From Flavobacteriales bacterium (lineage in GTDB: Bacteria > Bacteroidota > Bacteroidia > Flavobacteriales_D > Sanyastnellaceae), in assembly GCA_027491215.1 (NCBI GenBank), contig JAIXWP010000133.1, forward strand, positions 1-33,057: a stretch of DNA of 33,057 bases, in the 5' to 3' direction. Below the pieces are notes generated by a model. The model was given only the letters and a program-made list of their open reading frames with translations. It made no database searches and had not been told where the DNA came from. This document shows positions 24,576 through 31,999 of this stretch, piece after piece (position 1 is the first letter of the stretch; each line of letters starts with the position of its first letter). Position numbers and translations under genes: made by a program.

Positions 24576-25595
24576 CTAAACTAATTGGTCGAATTGCTTC
24601 AAGAAACGAACATCGTTCTCGAAGTACATTCTCAAATCGTCAATTTGGTAGCGAAGCATGGTGATTCTTTCGATTCCCATCCCAAAAGCAAAGCCTGAAT
24701 ATTTTTCAGGATCGATGCCAGAGGCAGAGAGAACATTAGGATCTACCATTCCGCATCCCAAAATTTCGAGCCAGCCTGTACCCTTGGTAATTCGATAGTC
24801 TGCTTCACTATTCAATCCCCAATAAACATCCATTTCTGCACTAGGTTCCGTAAATGGGAAGTAGGAGGGACGCAGTCTGATCTTTGCTTTCCCAAAGAAT
24901 TCTTGAGCAAAATAGAGGAGCGTTTGCTTCATATCTGCGAAGGAAACTCCTTCATCGATGTACAAACCTTCGATTTGATGGAATTGGCAGTGCGCGCGTG
25001 AACTGATCGCTTCATTGCGAAATACTCTTCCTGGCATTACTATTCGTAATGGAGGTTTGCGTGTTTCCATCGCTCTCACTTGCACACTACTTGTATGAGT
25101 GCGAAGCACCATATCTGGATCTTTTTCGATGAAAAAAGTATCCTGCATATCGCGAGCAGGGTGTTCTGGAGGGAAATTGAGCCCCGAGAAAACGTGCCAA
25201 TCATCTTCGATTTCTGGCCCATCAGCAACTGTGAAGCCGATGCGTTCAAAAATCTCCAGGATTTCTCTGCGCACTGTTGAAAGGGGATGTCTTGTTCCTA
25301 CGCCCCAATCGCCCGTTGGACGGGTCATGTCGAGCGACGGATCCTTTGAAGCACTGCCTGTCGAAGTTGCAGACTGTAGGGCATCAATCTTTTCCTGAAC
25401 TGCTGTTTTTAGCTTGTTCAGTTCCTGACCCATCACCTTTTTTTGGTCGTTAGGAATTTGTTTGAAATCTTCAAACAAATCATTTAAGATTCCCTTTCGG
25501 CCAGCGAAACGTATTCTGAAATTTTCAATATCCGTTGGATTTGAAGCTTCGAATGCCGCTACTTCCGCTAGGAAACTGTCAATTTTTTCCTTCAT
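24576..25595 (-). CDS. pheS: Phenylalanine-tRNA ligase alpha subunit
   Basis: Catalytic subunit that charges tRNA-Phe. At 339 residues it has the normal length: an N-terminal coiled coil for tRNA binding (about 1-85), then DWGVGTRHPLSTVRREILEIF and the class II motifs, including FRNEAISSRAHCQFHQIEGLY (motif 2), IRLRPSYFPFTEPSAEMDVY and GMGIERITMLRYQIDDLR (motif 3). The start codon overlaps the stop of the upstream cyclophilin gene (TAATG), implying translational coupling. The beta subunit gene pheT is not adjacent; its start is about 7 kb away at the end of the window. Confidence 0.96.
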   Translation of the reverse strand: MKEKIDSFLAEVAAFEASNPTDIENFRIRFAGRKGILNDLFEDFKQIPNDQKKVMGQELNKLKTAVQEKIDALQSATSTGSASKDPSLDMTRPTGDWGVGTRHPLSTVRREILEIFERIGFTVADGPEIEDDWHVFSGLNFPPEHPARDMQDTFFIEKDPDMVLRTHTSSVQVRAMETRKPPLRIVMPGRVFRNEAISSRAHCQFHQIEGLYIDEGVSFADMKQTLLYFAQEFFGKAKIRLRPSYFPFTEPSAEMDVYWGLNSEADYRITKGTGWLEILGCGMVDPNVLSASGIDPEKYSGFAFGMGIERITMLRYQIDDLRMYFENDVRFLKQFDQLV

Positions 25596-26386
25596 TATTT
25601 TACAATCTCCATGCTCATGATCACGTCTTGTTGTGGACGGTCACCAGCACCTGTTGGTTGTGAGTTGATTTTATCAATGACATCAAGCCCTTCTACTACT
25701 TCTCCGAATACGGTATAGTCCATATCCAACTGAGGCGTTCCGCCTACGTTTTGATAGATGGTCTTTTGTTCTGGAGTATATGTAAATCCAGGGTTTTTCT
25801 GCTGCACATAGCGCTCATATTGGGCTAATTGTGCTTCGTTGTAGAATGTACCTTGCACAATGTAGAATTGGCTGCCGCTTGATTTTTTCTGAGGATTCAC
25901 CATATCTCCTTGGCGAGCTGCTGCAAGAGCTCCTTTCTTATGGATCAAGCTAGGATTAAACTCTGCATCTACGTTGTAACCAGGTCCACCCACGCCAAGC
26001 TGCACTCCAGGAGCTGCTCCGCGGCTATTTGGATCTCCACCTTGAATCATGAAATTGCGAATGCAACGGTGAAAAAGTAGGCTATCATAGTATTTTTCCT
26101 CAACTAACTTCACGAAGTTATCGCGGTGCTTTGGGGTTTCATCATAGAGTCTAACCACCATTACGCCGTGGGTGGTAGTGATTTTAACGTGTACGTTTGT
26201 CATAGGTATCTTTTTTTCTTCGGGTTTTACTGGGGCAGGAGCAGCAGGCTTGGCCTGTGCTATCTCTGTTGTTTTATCAATGGTTTCAGTGGTTGTTGTA
26301 GTACTTTTCTTACCTTTACAAGAGGAGAGGCTAAGACCTGTTCCAATTAATAAGCAACCAAGGATGTAAAATAAAAGTCTTTTCAT
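25595..26386 (-). CDS. Cyclophilin-type peptidyl-prolyl isomerase lipoprotein
   Basis: Protein-folding isomerase of 263 residues anchored in a membrane as a lipoprotein. Residues 1-22 are a lipoprotein signal ending LSS with Cys23 as the lipid-bearing residue. A Thr/Pro/Ala-rich linker (about 28-60) leads to a cyclophilin domain with FHRCIRNFMIQGGDP (active-site Arg), GSQFYIVQG and FGEVVEGLDVIDKI. An insertion between the last two blocks (TFYNEAQLAQYERYVQQKN) is typical of this bacterial group. No acidic export signal follows Cys23, so it probably faces the periplasm. It is co-transcribed with pheS, the two sharing one base. Confidence 0.9.
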   Translation of the reverse strand: MKRLLFYILGCLLIGTGLSLSSCKGKKSTTTTTETIDKTTEIAQAKPAAPAPVKPEEKKIPMTNVHVKITTTHGVMVVRLYDETPKHRDNFVKLVEEKYYDSLLFHRCIRNFMIQGGDPNSRGAAPGVQLGVGGPGYNVDAEFNPSLIHKKGALAAARQGDMVNPQKKSSGSQFYIVQGTFYNEAQLAQYERYVQQKNPGFTYTPEQKTIYQNVGGTPQLDMDYTVFGEVVEGLDVIDKINSQPTGAGDRPQQDVIMSMEIVK

Positions 26387-26465
26387 TTAGCTAAAATTTA
26401 CTTTCTTTGTAACGCACTACTTTTTTATTCGTAGAAATGCAGTGCGAAATTAAGCAAACCTTCCC

Positions 26466-26849
26466 ATGACAACCACCAAAGCATTAAAGCTCTTTTTACT
26501 ACTTCTTTCAACAGCCTCTGTTGTAACTCTTTCATCATGTAAAAAAGATGAGGAAACAATTGCAACTGTTCTAGTTTTAGACAATACAGGTAAGCCTGTA
26601 CCGGGTGTAAGTGTTCGCCTCTTTGGAGAACCATCCGAGCCATGCGAAACATGTGTTATTCGATTTGACACTCTTGCTGTAACCAACGGTACTGGCAAGG
26701 TTACTTTCGACTTCAGTGATTTCTACAAGTCTGGCCAAGCTGGATTCGCCGTATTAAACATTGAGGCTACCAAAGGTTCTCTTTTTGGAGAAGGTATTAT
26801 CAAAATCGAAGAAGAGAAGACTACAGAAGAGTCTATTACCATTGAATAA
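26466..26849 (+). CDS. Small lipoprotein with predicted surface-export signal, function unknown
   Basis: Protein of 127 residues. A lipoprotein signal peptide ends TLSS with Cys25 as the lipidated residue, followed directly by KKDEE. This fits the lipoprotein export signal described in Capnocytophaga (X-K-(D/E)2-X after the cysteine), so surface exposure is likely. The rest looks like one small beta-sandwich of the carboxypeptidase-regulatory-like type: VLVLDNTGKPVPGVSVRLFGE, then FDTLAVTNGTGKVTFDFSDF. Two close cysteines (CETC) could form a disulfide. The end is acidic. It is divergent from the cyclophilin gene and followed by a strong terminator, so it is a single-gene unit. Confidence 0.75.
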   Translation: MTTTKALKLFLLLLSTASVVTLSSCKKDEETIATVLVLDNTGKPVPGVSVRLFGEPSEPCETCVIRFDTLAVTNGTGKVTFDFSDFYKSGQAGFAVLNIEATKGSLFGEGIIKIEEEKTTEESITIE

Positions 26850-26871
26850 TCTTCAATTATCATGATACTCA

Positions 26872-26901
26872 AGACCTGCCGATAGGCGGGTCTTTTTTTT
26901 T
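26872..26901 (+). terminator. Rho-independent terminator after the small lipoprotein gene
   Basis: Stem AGACCTGCC at 26872-26880 with GGCGGGTCT at 26885-26893 (one G-T pair), GATA loop, then a run of nine T. It lies 22 bp after the stop codon and insulates the tRNA promoter that follows. Confidence 0.9.
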
Positions 26902-26902
26902 C

Positions 26903-26932
26903 TTGGAAAAATGGGGGTAATCAGTATTTTTG
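26903..26932 (+). promoter_or_regulatory. tRNA-Pro promoter (TTG-N19-TATTTTTG)
   Basis: TTG at 26903-26905 and a perfect -7 element TATTTTTG at 26925-26932 with a 19-bp spacer, the consensus form for Bacteroidota housekeeping promoters. It ends 16 bp before the tRNA and is the clearest promoter in the window. Confidence 0.8.
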
Positions 26933-26948
26933 CGCTCCTCAATTTCAA

Positions 26949-27021
26949 CGGGATGTAGCTCAGTTGGTAGAGTACACGTCTGGGGGGCGTGTGGTCGCAG
27001 GTTCAAGTCCTGTCATCCCGA
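26949..27021 (+). tRNA. tRNA-Pro (anticodon GGG)
   Basis: A 73-nt cloverleaf can be drawn in full. The acceptor stem CGGGATG pairs with CATCCCG, the D stem is GCTC with GAGT, and the anticodon stem CACGT with GCGTG encloses the loop CTGGGGG (anticodon GGG). The T arm is GCAGG-TTCAAGT-CCTGT, and the discriminator base is A. C1 in the acceptor and A73 fit proline identity. It would read CCC and CCU codons. CCA is not encoded and must be added after transcription. It is a single-gene unit with its own promoter and terminator. Confidence 0.95.
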
Positions 27022-27025
27022 CAAT

Positions 27026-27058
27026 AAAAAACCCAAAGCGAAAGCTTTGGGTTTTTTT
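27026..27058. terminator. Bidirectional terminator between tRNA-Pro and the TonB-domain gene
   Basis: Perfect 14-bp inverted repeat, AAAAAACCCAAAGC at 27026-27039 and its complement at 27044-27057, with a GAAA loop. The A-tract and T-tract make it work in both directions, ending the tRNA transcript and the convergent minus-strand gene. Confidence 0.9.
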
Positions 27059-27138
27059 ATTCTATTCCCTAAATTTTATTTGAAGGATATGTCTTTAAAA
27101 GTTATACCAGAACTTAATCAACCGCGAAGCGGAATTTG

Positions 27139-27164
27139 AGAATCTCGAATTAAGAATCTCGAAT
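27139..27164. repeat. Short direct repeat AGAATCTCGAAT
   Basis: AGAATCTCGAAT occurs at 27139-27150 and 27153-27164, a 14-bp period, just downstream of the TonB-domain gene and next to a small CCGCGAAGCGG hairpin at about 27122-27132. It may be a trace of an intergenic repeat element; other copies cannot be checked here. Confidence 0.5.
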
Positions 27165-27167
27165 CTT

Positions 27168-27881
27168 CTACTGTCCCTTATTTGTCCCGAAAGTAATCGG
27201 CATAATAAAGTTACTGTCCACTGGCGAGCCGTTTCGTGTTGCTGGTGTCCAAGTAGGCATCGTAGACACGAAGCGCAATGCTTCTTCATCCAATAAATAG
27301 TGCACGCTACCAGTGACCTCTGCATTACGAACATCACCCGAAGTATCTATGACGAATGTTACATAGACTGTCCCTTCAATTTTACGTTCGATTGCTTCTG
27401 CTGGATATACGAGGCTATCGTTAACCATTTGCTGTAAAGCTGTCATTCCTCCTGGGAATTTTGCTGAAGCAGTAGTTCTTGTTGATTTTTTGAAATTCTC
27501 TTCGGCATATTGGCGGTCTGGCTTTGGATTCCCATCATAGCTCCAACGGTTCCAAACACCCACTTTATTTCCATTTGCATAACGACCTTGTGACTCAACT
27601 ACGCCATTTGCATAGAAATACTTGAATTCACCGTGTTCTGTGCTGAGAGCCTTGTCTTTGTAGGCTCCAGTCATCATCAATTCACCTGTTCTGTAATTGA
27701 TTCGAACATTATAGGTAGTATCAGATACTAAGGTTGTTGTTCTAATAAATTTCGAAGAAATAGAATCGCGAACTACATTGAGTTGCGCATCGAGAAAATC
27801 GATCGAAGTTTGTCCGTAGGTTATAGTGTTAATAGCTAAGGAGATAACTATCAGAGCACAACCTCTCACCATCCAATTCAT
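27168..27881 (-). CDS. Exported protein with MORN-like repeats and TonB C-terminal domain
   Basis: Protein of 237 residues with an N-terminal signal or anchor helix (about residues 3-23). The middle part (about 60-125) has MORN-like phrases such as GEFKYFYANGVVESQGRYANGNKVGVW, found in many Bacteroidota TonB-like proteins. The C-terminal part (about 140-235) is a TonB C-terminal domain: YPAEAIERKIEGTVYVTF, DTSGDVRNAEV, LDEEALRFV and MPTWTPATRNGSPV. It lacks the long Pro-rich spanning region of classical TonB, so energy transfer to outer-membrane receptors is uncertain; it may only bind peptide or envelope partners. It is a single gene with a shared bidirectional terminator about 110 bp downstream. 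Confidence 0.8.
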   Translation of the reverse strand: MNWMVRGCALIVISLAINTITYGQTSIDFLDAQLNVVRDSISSKFIRTTTLVSDTTYNVRINYRTGELMMTGAYKDKALSTEHGEFKYFYANGVVESQGRYANGNKVGVWNRWSYDGNPKPDRQYAEENFKKSTRTTASAKFPGGMTALQQMVNDSLVYPAEAIERKIEGTVYVTFVIDTSGDVRNAEVTGSVHYLLDEEALRFVSTMPTWTPATRNGSPVDSNFIMPITFGTNKGQ

Positions 27882-27999
27882 ATAGCTCAGATCTACGTTA
27901 GGTAATTTATGGCGCTAATTTAACAATAATAAGACGAAATTAAATCACCTAGGTTGTGTTGTTTTTTTGAACATTTGCCAAAATATTGAATTCCAAATT

Positions 28000-28335
28000 A
28001 TGGATTACGTCTTCGAAAAAACGTGGAATGAGACTGTGGCGAAAGTTTCCGAGCAATTCGGTGAGAAGCTAGATTATACAGCAATCATTTTTCTAATAGG
28101 TCTGCAAGAACTCGGAAAAGACCACCAGGCCTACAAAAAGGACCAAAAGATTGAGATCATGCACATTGGTATTTGTTCTCTTTTGACTCCCTTTGGGTAC
28201 TACCATTATGAGGGAAGGGACCCCGATGGATGGCCACACTTTACTCGTGTTGAAAACCTTCCACCGTTGTCCCCTCCGGAACAAGAGCTTTTAATAAAAA
28301 AAGCTATTGTAGCATATTTCGACGAAGAAGCTTAA
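28000..28335 (+). CDS. Small conserved-looking protein of unknown function
   Basis: Protein of 111 residues, starting MDYVFEKTWNETVAKVSEQF at the ATG at 28000; an upstream TTG at 27967 would add 11 unremarkable residues. It appears globular and cytoplasmic, with no signal peptide or membrane helix. A helical N-terminal half (YTAIIFLIGLQELGKDHQAYKK) is followed by an aromatic stretch, FGYYHYEGRDPDGWPHF, and a closing helix. I do not recognise a domain of known function. Its stop codon overlaps that of cphA (TTAA). Its placement next to the cyanophycin genes may be chance, since it is convergent with them. Confidence 0.65.
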   Translation: MDYVFEKTWNETVAKVSEQFGEKLDYTAIIFLIGLQELGKDHQAYKKDQKIEIMHIGICSLLTPFGYYHYEGRDPDGWPHFTRVENLPPLSPPEQELLIKKAIVAYFDEEA

Positions 28336-30962
28336 ACGCTCAACCCTGTTGGACGCTCTTCAGCCTCTTTGTATTTCATAATTTGATCTAAAGCATCAGG
28401 AATCACGTCTGAGCAGATGGTGATAAAACTCCCTGCTTGCGCGTTGCTGAGTGCATACTCGATTGCAGCTGTTTCCTTAGGGATAACAGTCACTTTTCGA
28501 TCCTTGCCGACGCTGTGAATTCCTTCTGTCATTAGGTCGATGATCTCCTGCTCGGTACGTCCGCGTAAGTTTTTGTCTTGACGGATGATGATTTCATCAA
28601 ACATTCCAGCGGCCACGCGCCCAAGGTTGCGGATGTCTTCATCTCTGCGATCACCAACCCCAGCAATGACGCCAACCTTTTGAGTAGCATCAACCTTCGA
28701 TAAGAAATCACTGATGGCCATGAATCCGTGCGTATTGTGCGCATAATCCACCATTACGGTGTAATTTTTAATGTGGAACATATTCATTCGACCAGGAGTC
28801 TGAACAGGACTTGGGATAAATGTTTCCAAGGCCATTTTCATATCTTCTATCTTGAAGTTGCGAATGAATCCTGCAAGAAGACAAGGAAGAATGTTGGAGA
28901 TATTGAATGTGGCTCTTCCGCCATAAGTCAATGGAATGCTTGATGCTTTGTCTACTCGGATTTTCCAAGTGCCTTTGCAAATCGTCACGAACCCACTTTC
29001 ATAAATGGCTGCCAGGCCACCCTTTTTGATATGTTCAACAATAATTGGATTGTTTTCATCCAGTGAGAAATAAGCAATCTTGCAATGAAGGTTTTTAGCC
29101 ATCGCTGCAGTGTACTTATTGTCAGCATTGAGAATGGCATATCCCCCAGGGAACACACTTTCCGGAACAACAGCTTTTACCCGCGCAAGCTGATCAAGAG
29201 TTTCGATATCTTGGAGTCCTAAGTGGTCTTCAGCCACGTTGGTTACAATAGCGATGTCGCAATTGTGGAAGCCTAATCCTGCACGAAGAATTCCACCTCG
29301 CGCGCACTCCAGTACTGCGAAATCAACTGTTGGGTCTTTCAAAACAAACTCTGCTGAAATCGGCCCTGTGCAGTCGCCTTTCATCATCAATTGGTTTTGG
29401 ATATAAACACCATCTGTGGTGGTGTATCCCACTTTGTGCCCCATCTGCTTGACTATATGGGCCATTAGTCGAGTAGTGGTAGTTTTACCATTGGTTCCTG
29501 ATACAGCAATGATTGGAATTCTCGCAGTGCTGCCAGGAGGATAGAGCATATCGATGACAGGCTCTGCTACGTTTCTCGGCAGTCCTTCCGTTGGTTCGAT
29601 GTGCATTCTGAATCCTGGAGCCGCATTCACTTCTAGTATTGCTCCACCATTATCTTTTACAGGAGTAGTAAGATCTTCTGCCATGATGTCGATACCGCAG
29701 ATATCAAGACCTACGATACGCGCGATGCGCTCGCACATGAAAATATTATCAGGGTGAACCATGTCTGTCACATCGGTAGCAGTTCCACCTGTGCTGAGGT
29801 TGGCGGTTGGCTTTAAAAATACCTCACGTCCAGACTCTGGTATGCTTTCTAATGTCAGGCCTTCACGATTGAGCATTTCCATTAAGAAATCATCAATTGA
29901 AATTTGAGTCAATACTTTCTCATGGCCATAACCTCTGCGAGGATCTTGATTGGTGATGTCGATCAATTCTTTGATTGAATGCTTACCATCGCCCATAACT
30001 GCTGCTGGCTTGCGAATAGCAGCTGCTACGAATTTGTAATTGATCACCAATACGCGGTGATCTTTTCCAGTAATGTACTTTTCTACAATAACTCCTCTTG
30101 AATATTTTTTGGCAGCAGCAAGTCCAGTTACAGCGCCTTCCCAATCGAGAATGTTTGTAGTGGCGCCTTTGCCGTGATTACCATCAACAGGCTTGGTTAC
30201 AATAGGGTATTTAATGCTGTCAATAGCATCTTTAAGACCTTCTTCTGAATATACAATTCTTCCTTTTGGAACTGGAATTTCAGCAGCTCCTAAGAGGTTT
30301 TTAGTTTCTTCTTTGTCACATGCAATATCGACAGCAATGCTGCCCGTAGTGCTTGCAATAGTAGCTCTGATGCGGCGTTGATTGATGCCATAACCGAGCT
30401 GAACGAGTGAATGTCTGTTTAATCGAATGTATGGAATACCACGCGCTGCAGCTTCTTCGACAATGCAGCCGGTAGATGGACCCAAGCGCTCATCTTCTCT
30501 GATTTCGCGAAGCGTTTGGATGTCGGCAGCCAAGTCATAATCTCTGCCTTCAATCAATGCCTCTGCAATTTTAACAGATGCTTTCGCTGCAAAAATCCCC
30601 GCTTTTTCTTCCATGTAGCTGAATACTACATGATAAACACCACTCTTCGCGGTTTCACGTGTGCGGCCAAAACCACACTGCATTCCAGCAAGGGTTTGGA
30701 TTTCCAAAGCAATGTGCTCAATAACATGGCCCATCCAAGTGCCATCTTTTACGCGTTGGAAAAATCCACCTGGCTCACCAATGCTACAGCGATGACTGAA
30801 CATAGATGGAAGAAGTGCTTCTAATCTTTCTAAAAATCCAGGGATTTTGTTGGTGGGCTTTTGCTCCATATCTTCCAGATCTAACTTCATCTGGATTACT
30901 TTATGTCTTCTGATAGACCAATAGTTTGGTCCCTTCATCACTTTAATGTCTATAATCTTCAT
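28332..30962 (-). CDS. cphA: Cyanophycin synthetase
   Basis: Makes cyanophycin, a storage polymer with a poly-aspartate backbone and arginine side chains, using ATP. At 876 residues it has full family length. An N-terminal domain (about 1-160) contains WMGHVIEHIALEIQ. An ATP-grasp domain (about 160-480) carries the glycine-rich loop in VTKPVDGNHGKGATT and the ILEVNAAPGFRMH motif; it adds Asp. A Mur-ligase-like domain (about 485-876) has the P-loop GTNGKTTTT at 489-497 and MVDYAHNTHGF; it adds Arg. The HVIEH motif at 79-83 corresponds to the metal site of the primer-making hydrolase described in some cyanophycin synthetases. It is divergent from cyanophycinase and an isoaspartyl peptidase gene. 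Confidence 0.95.
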   Translation of the reverse strand: MKIIDIKVMKGPNYWSIRRHKVIQMKLDLEDMEQKPTNKIPGFLERLEALLPSMFSHRCSIGEPGGFFQRVKDGTWMGHVIEHIALEIQTLAGMQCGFGRTRETAKSGVYHVVFSYMEEKAGIFAAKASVKIAEALIEGRDYDLAADIQTLREIREDERLGPSTGCIVEEAAARGIPYIRLNRHSLVQLGYGINQRRIRATIASTTGSIAVDIACDKEETKNLLGAAEIPVPKGRIVYSEEGLKDAIDSIKYPIVTKPVDGNHGKGATTNILDWEGAVTGLAAAKKYSRGVIVEKYITGKDHRVLVINYKFVAAAIRKPAAVMGDGKHSIKELIDITNQDPRRGYGHEKVLTQISIDDFLMEMLNREGLTLESIPESGREVFLKPTANLSTGGTATDVTDMVHPDNIFMCERIARIVGLDICGIDIMAEDLTTPVKDNGGAILEVNAAPGFRMHIEPTEGLPRNVAEPVIDMLYPPGSTARIPIIAVSGTNGKTTTTRLMAHIVKQMGHKVGYTTTDGVYIQNQLMMKGDCTGPISAEFVLKDPTVDFAVLECARGGILRAGLGFHNCDIAIVTNVAEDHLGLQDIETLDQLARVKAVVPESVFPGGYAILNADNKYTAAMAKNLHCKIAYFSLDENNPIIVEHIKKGGLAAIYESGFVTICKGTWKIRVDKASSIPLTYGGRATFNISNILPCLLAGFIRNFKIEDMKMALETFIPSPVQTPGRMNMFHIKNYTVMVDYAHNTHGFMAISDFLSKVDATQKVGVIAGVGDRRDEDIRNLGRVAAGMFDEIIIRQDKNLRGRTEQEIIDLMTEGIHSVGKDRKVTVIPKETAAIEYALSNAQAGSFITICSDVIPDALDQIMKYKEAEERPTGLSV

Positions 30963-31095
30963 ACACTGGTTAAGGTTTTGTTTTTGCGATCACTAATAAC
31001 AAACATCAGCAAACTTTTGATTGGTTCGACGCTCATACGTTGAAAAAAAGGTAGAAAGTATGAATTCTTTCAAGTTCAGATGTTTGGTTACATCC

Positions 31096-31103
31096 TATTT
31101 TTG
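31096..31103 (+). promoter_or_regulatory. -7 promoter element of cphB
   Basis: TATTTTTG is a perfect TAnnTTTG match 26 bp before the TTG start at 31130, in the 167-bp gap between cphA and cphB. The -33 element is weak. It probably drives cphB and the downstream peptidase gene together. Confidence 0.55.
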
Positions 31104-31129
31104 TCCTTCGAATTTTAAAATTTACCATT

Positions 31130-31999
31130 TTGCAAAATCCAACAGGACGCCTCATCGCCATTGGCGGTGCAGAAGACAAAGGGACCGAAAGCGAAGGTTA
31201 CTACTCACAACAAGGTAACTTGAATTTCTTTGAATTAGGAATTCTAAAACGCGTGGTTCAAGAAATGGGGGGGGTAGACGCAAGAATTGAGGTCGTTACA
31301 ACGGCAAGCAGCATTCCAGTGGAGGTCGGAGAAAATTATTCTACCGCTTTCGCGAAAATCGGCTGTACCAATTTTGGAATCATGAATATCAAGAATCGGG
31401 AAGATGCAAAGTCTCCTGAATTCGAAGAACGCATCAGCAAAGCTGCAGGAGTGATGTTCAGTGGCGGGGATCAATTGAGACTGACTACCATTTTCGGGGG
31501 GACTACTTTTCTCGATATCATTCATGAGCGTTATAAAAATGATGGTCTTGTAATCGCAGGTACAAGCGCTGGCGCGATGGCCATGAGCAATACTATGATT
31601 TTTCAAGGTCGCAGCGATCTGGCTCACTTGAAAGGTGAGGTTAAATTGACTGCAGGACTATCATTCATGCCAGATGTGATTATCGATTCTCACTTCGACA
31701 AAAGAGGTCGTTTCAATCGACTTGCACAAGCGGTTTCTAGCAATCCAGCATGCACTGGAATTGGTTTGGGAGAAGATACAGGTGTCATAGTGACAAACGG
31801 AAATCACCTTGAAGCAATCGGAAGTGGAGCGGTGGTAATCATCGATGGAAGAGATATCAAACATTCAAATATCACTGAAGTAGGGCTAGGTACGCCTATT
31901 GCTGTTGAGAATATTCGTGTACATATTTTAGTGCATGGAAATCACTACCTCGTAAAAGAAAGACAATTCATTCCTAGTGAGGAATTATCTGAACAATAA
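31130..31999 (+). CDS. cphB: Cyanophycinase
   Basis: Serine exopeptidase of family S51 that cuts cyanophycin into beta-Asp-Arg dipeptides. The protein has 289 residues, of usual length. The catalytic serine is Ser146 in GTSAGA (144-149). FSGGDQLRL near 110 and DSHFDKRGRFNRLAQA are further signatures, and it opens with RLIAIGGAEDKG. Start is the TTG at 31130: no ATG in frame precedes the conserved N-terminus, and a promoter lies just upstream. The next gene starts at the base after its stop codon, so the two form an operon that degrades the polymer made by the divergent cphA. Confidence 0.93.
   Translation: MQNPTGRLIAIGGAEDKGTESEGYYSQQGNLNFFELGILKRVVQEMGGVDARIEVVTTASSIPVEVGENYSTAFAKIGCTNFGIMNIKNREDAKSPEFEERISKAAGVMFSGGDQLRLTTIFGGTTFLDIIHERYKNDGLVIAGTSAGAMAMSNTMIFQGRSDLAHLKGEVKLTAGLSFMPDVIIDSHFDKRGRFNRLAQAVSSNPACTGIGLGEDTGVIVTNGNHLEAIGSGAVVIIDGRDIKHSNITEVGLGTPIAVENIRVHILVHGNHYLVKERQFIPSEELSEQ

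Noticed and set aside
26413-26446. Inverted repeat CGCACT / AGTGCG between the cyclophilin and small lipoprotein genes
   Set aside because: Arms of only 6 bp with a 22-nt spacer and no aligned promoter element; likely chance.
26930-27139. Open frame of 69 codons across the tRNA-Pro gene
   Set aside because: It spans the complete tRNA cloverleaf and its terminator, so it is a chance frame.
31128-31137. Palindrome TTTTGCAAAA over the cphB start codon
   Set aside because: Ten-base AT-rich palindromes are common in this base composition, and half of it is coding sequence.
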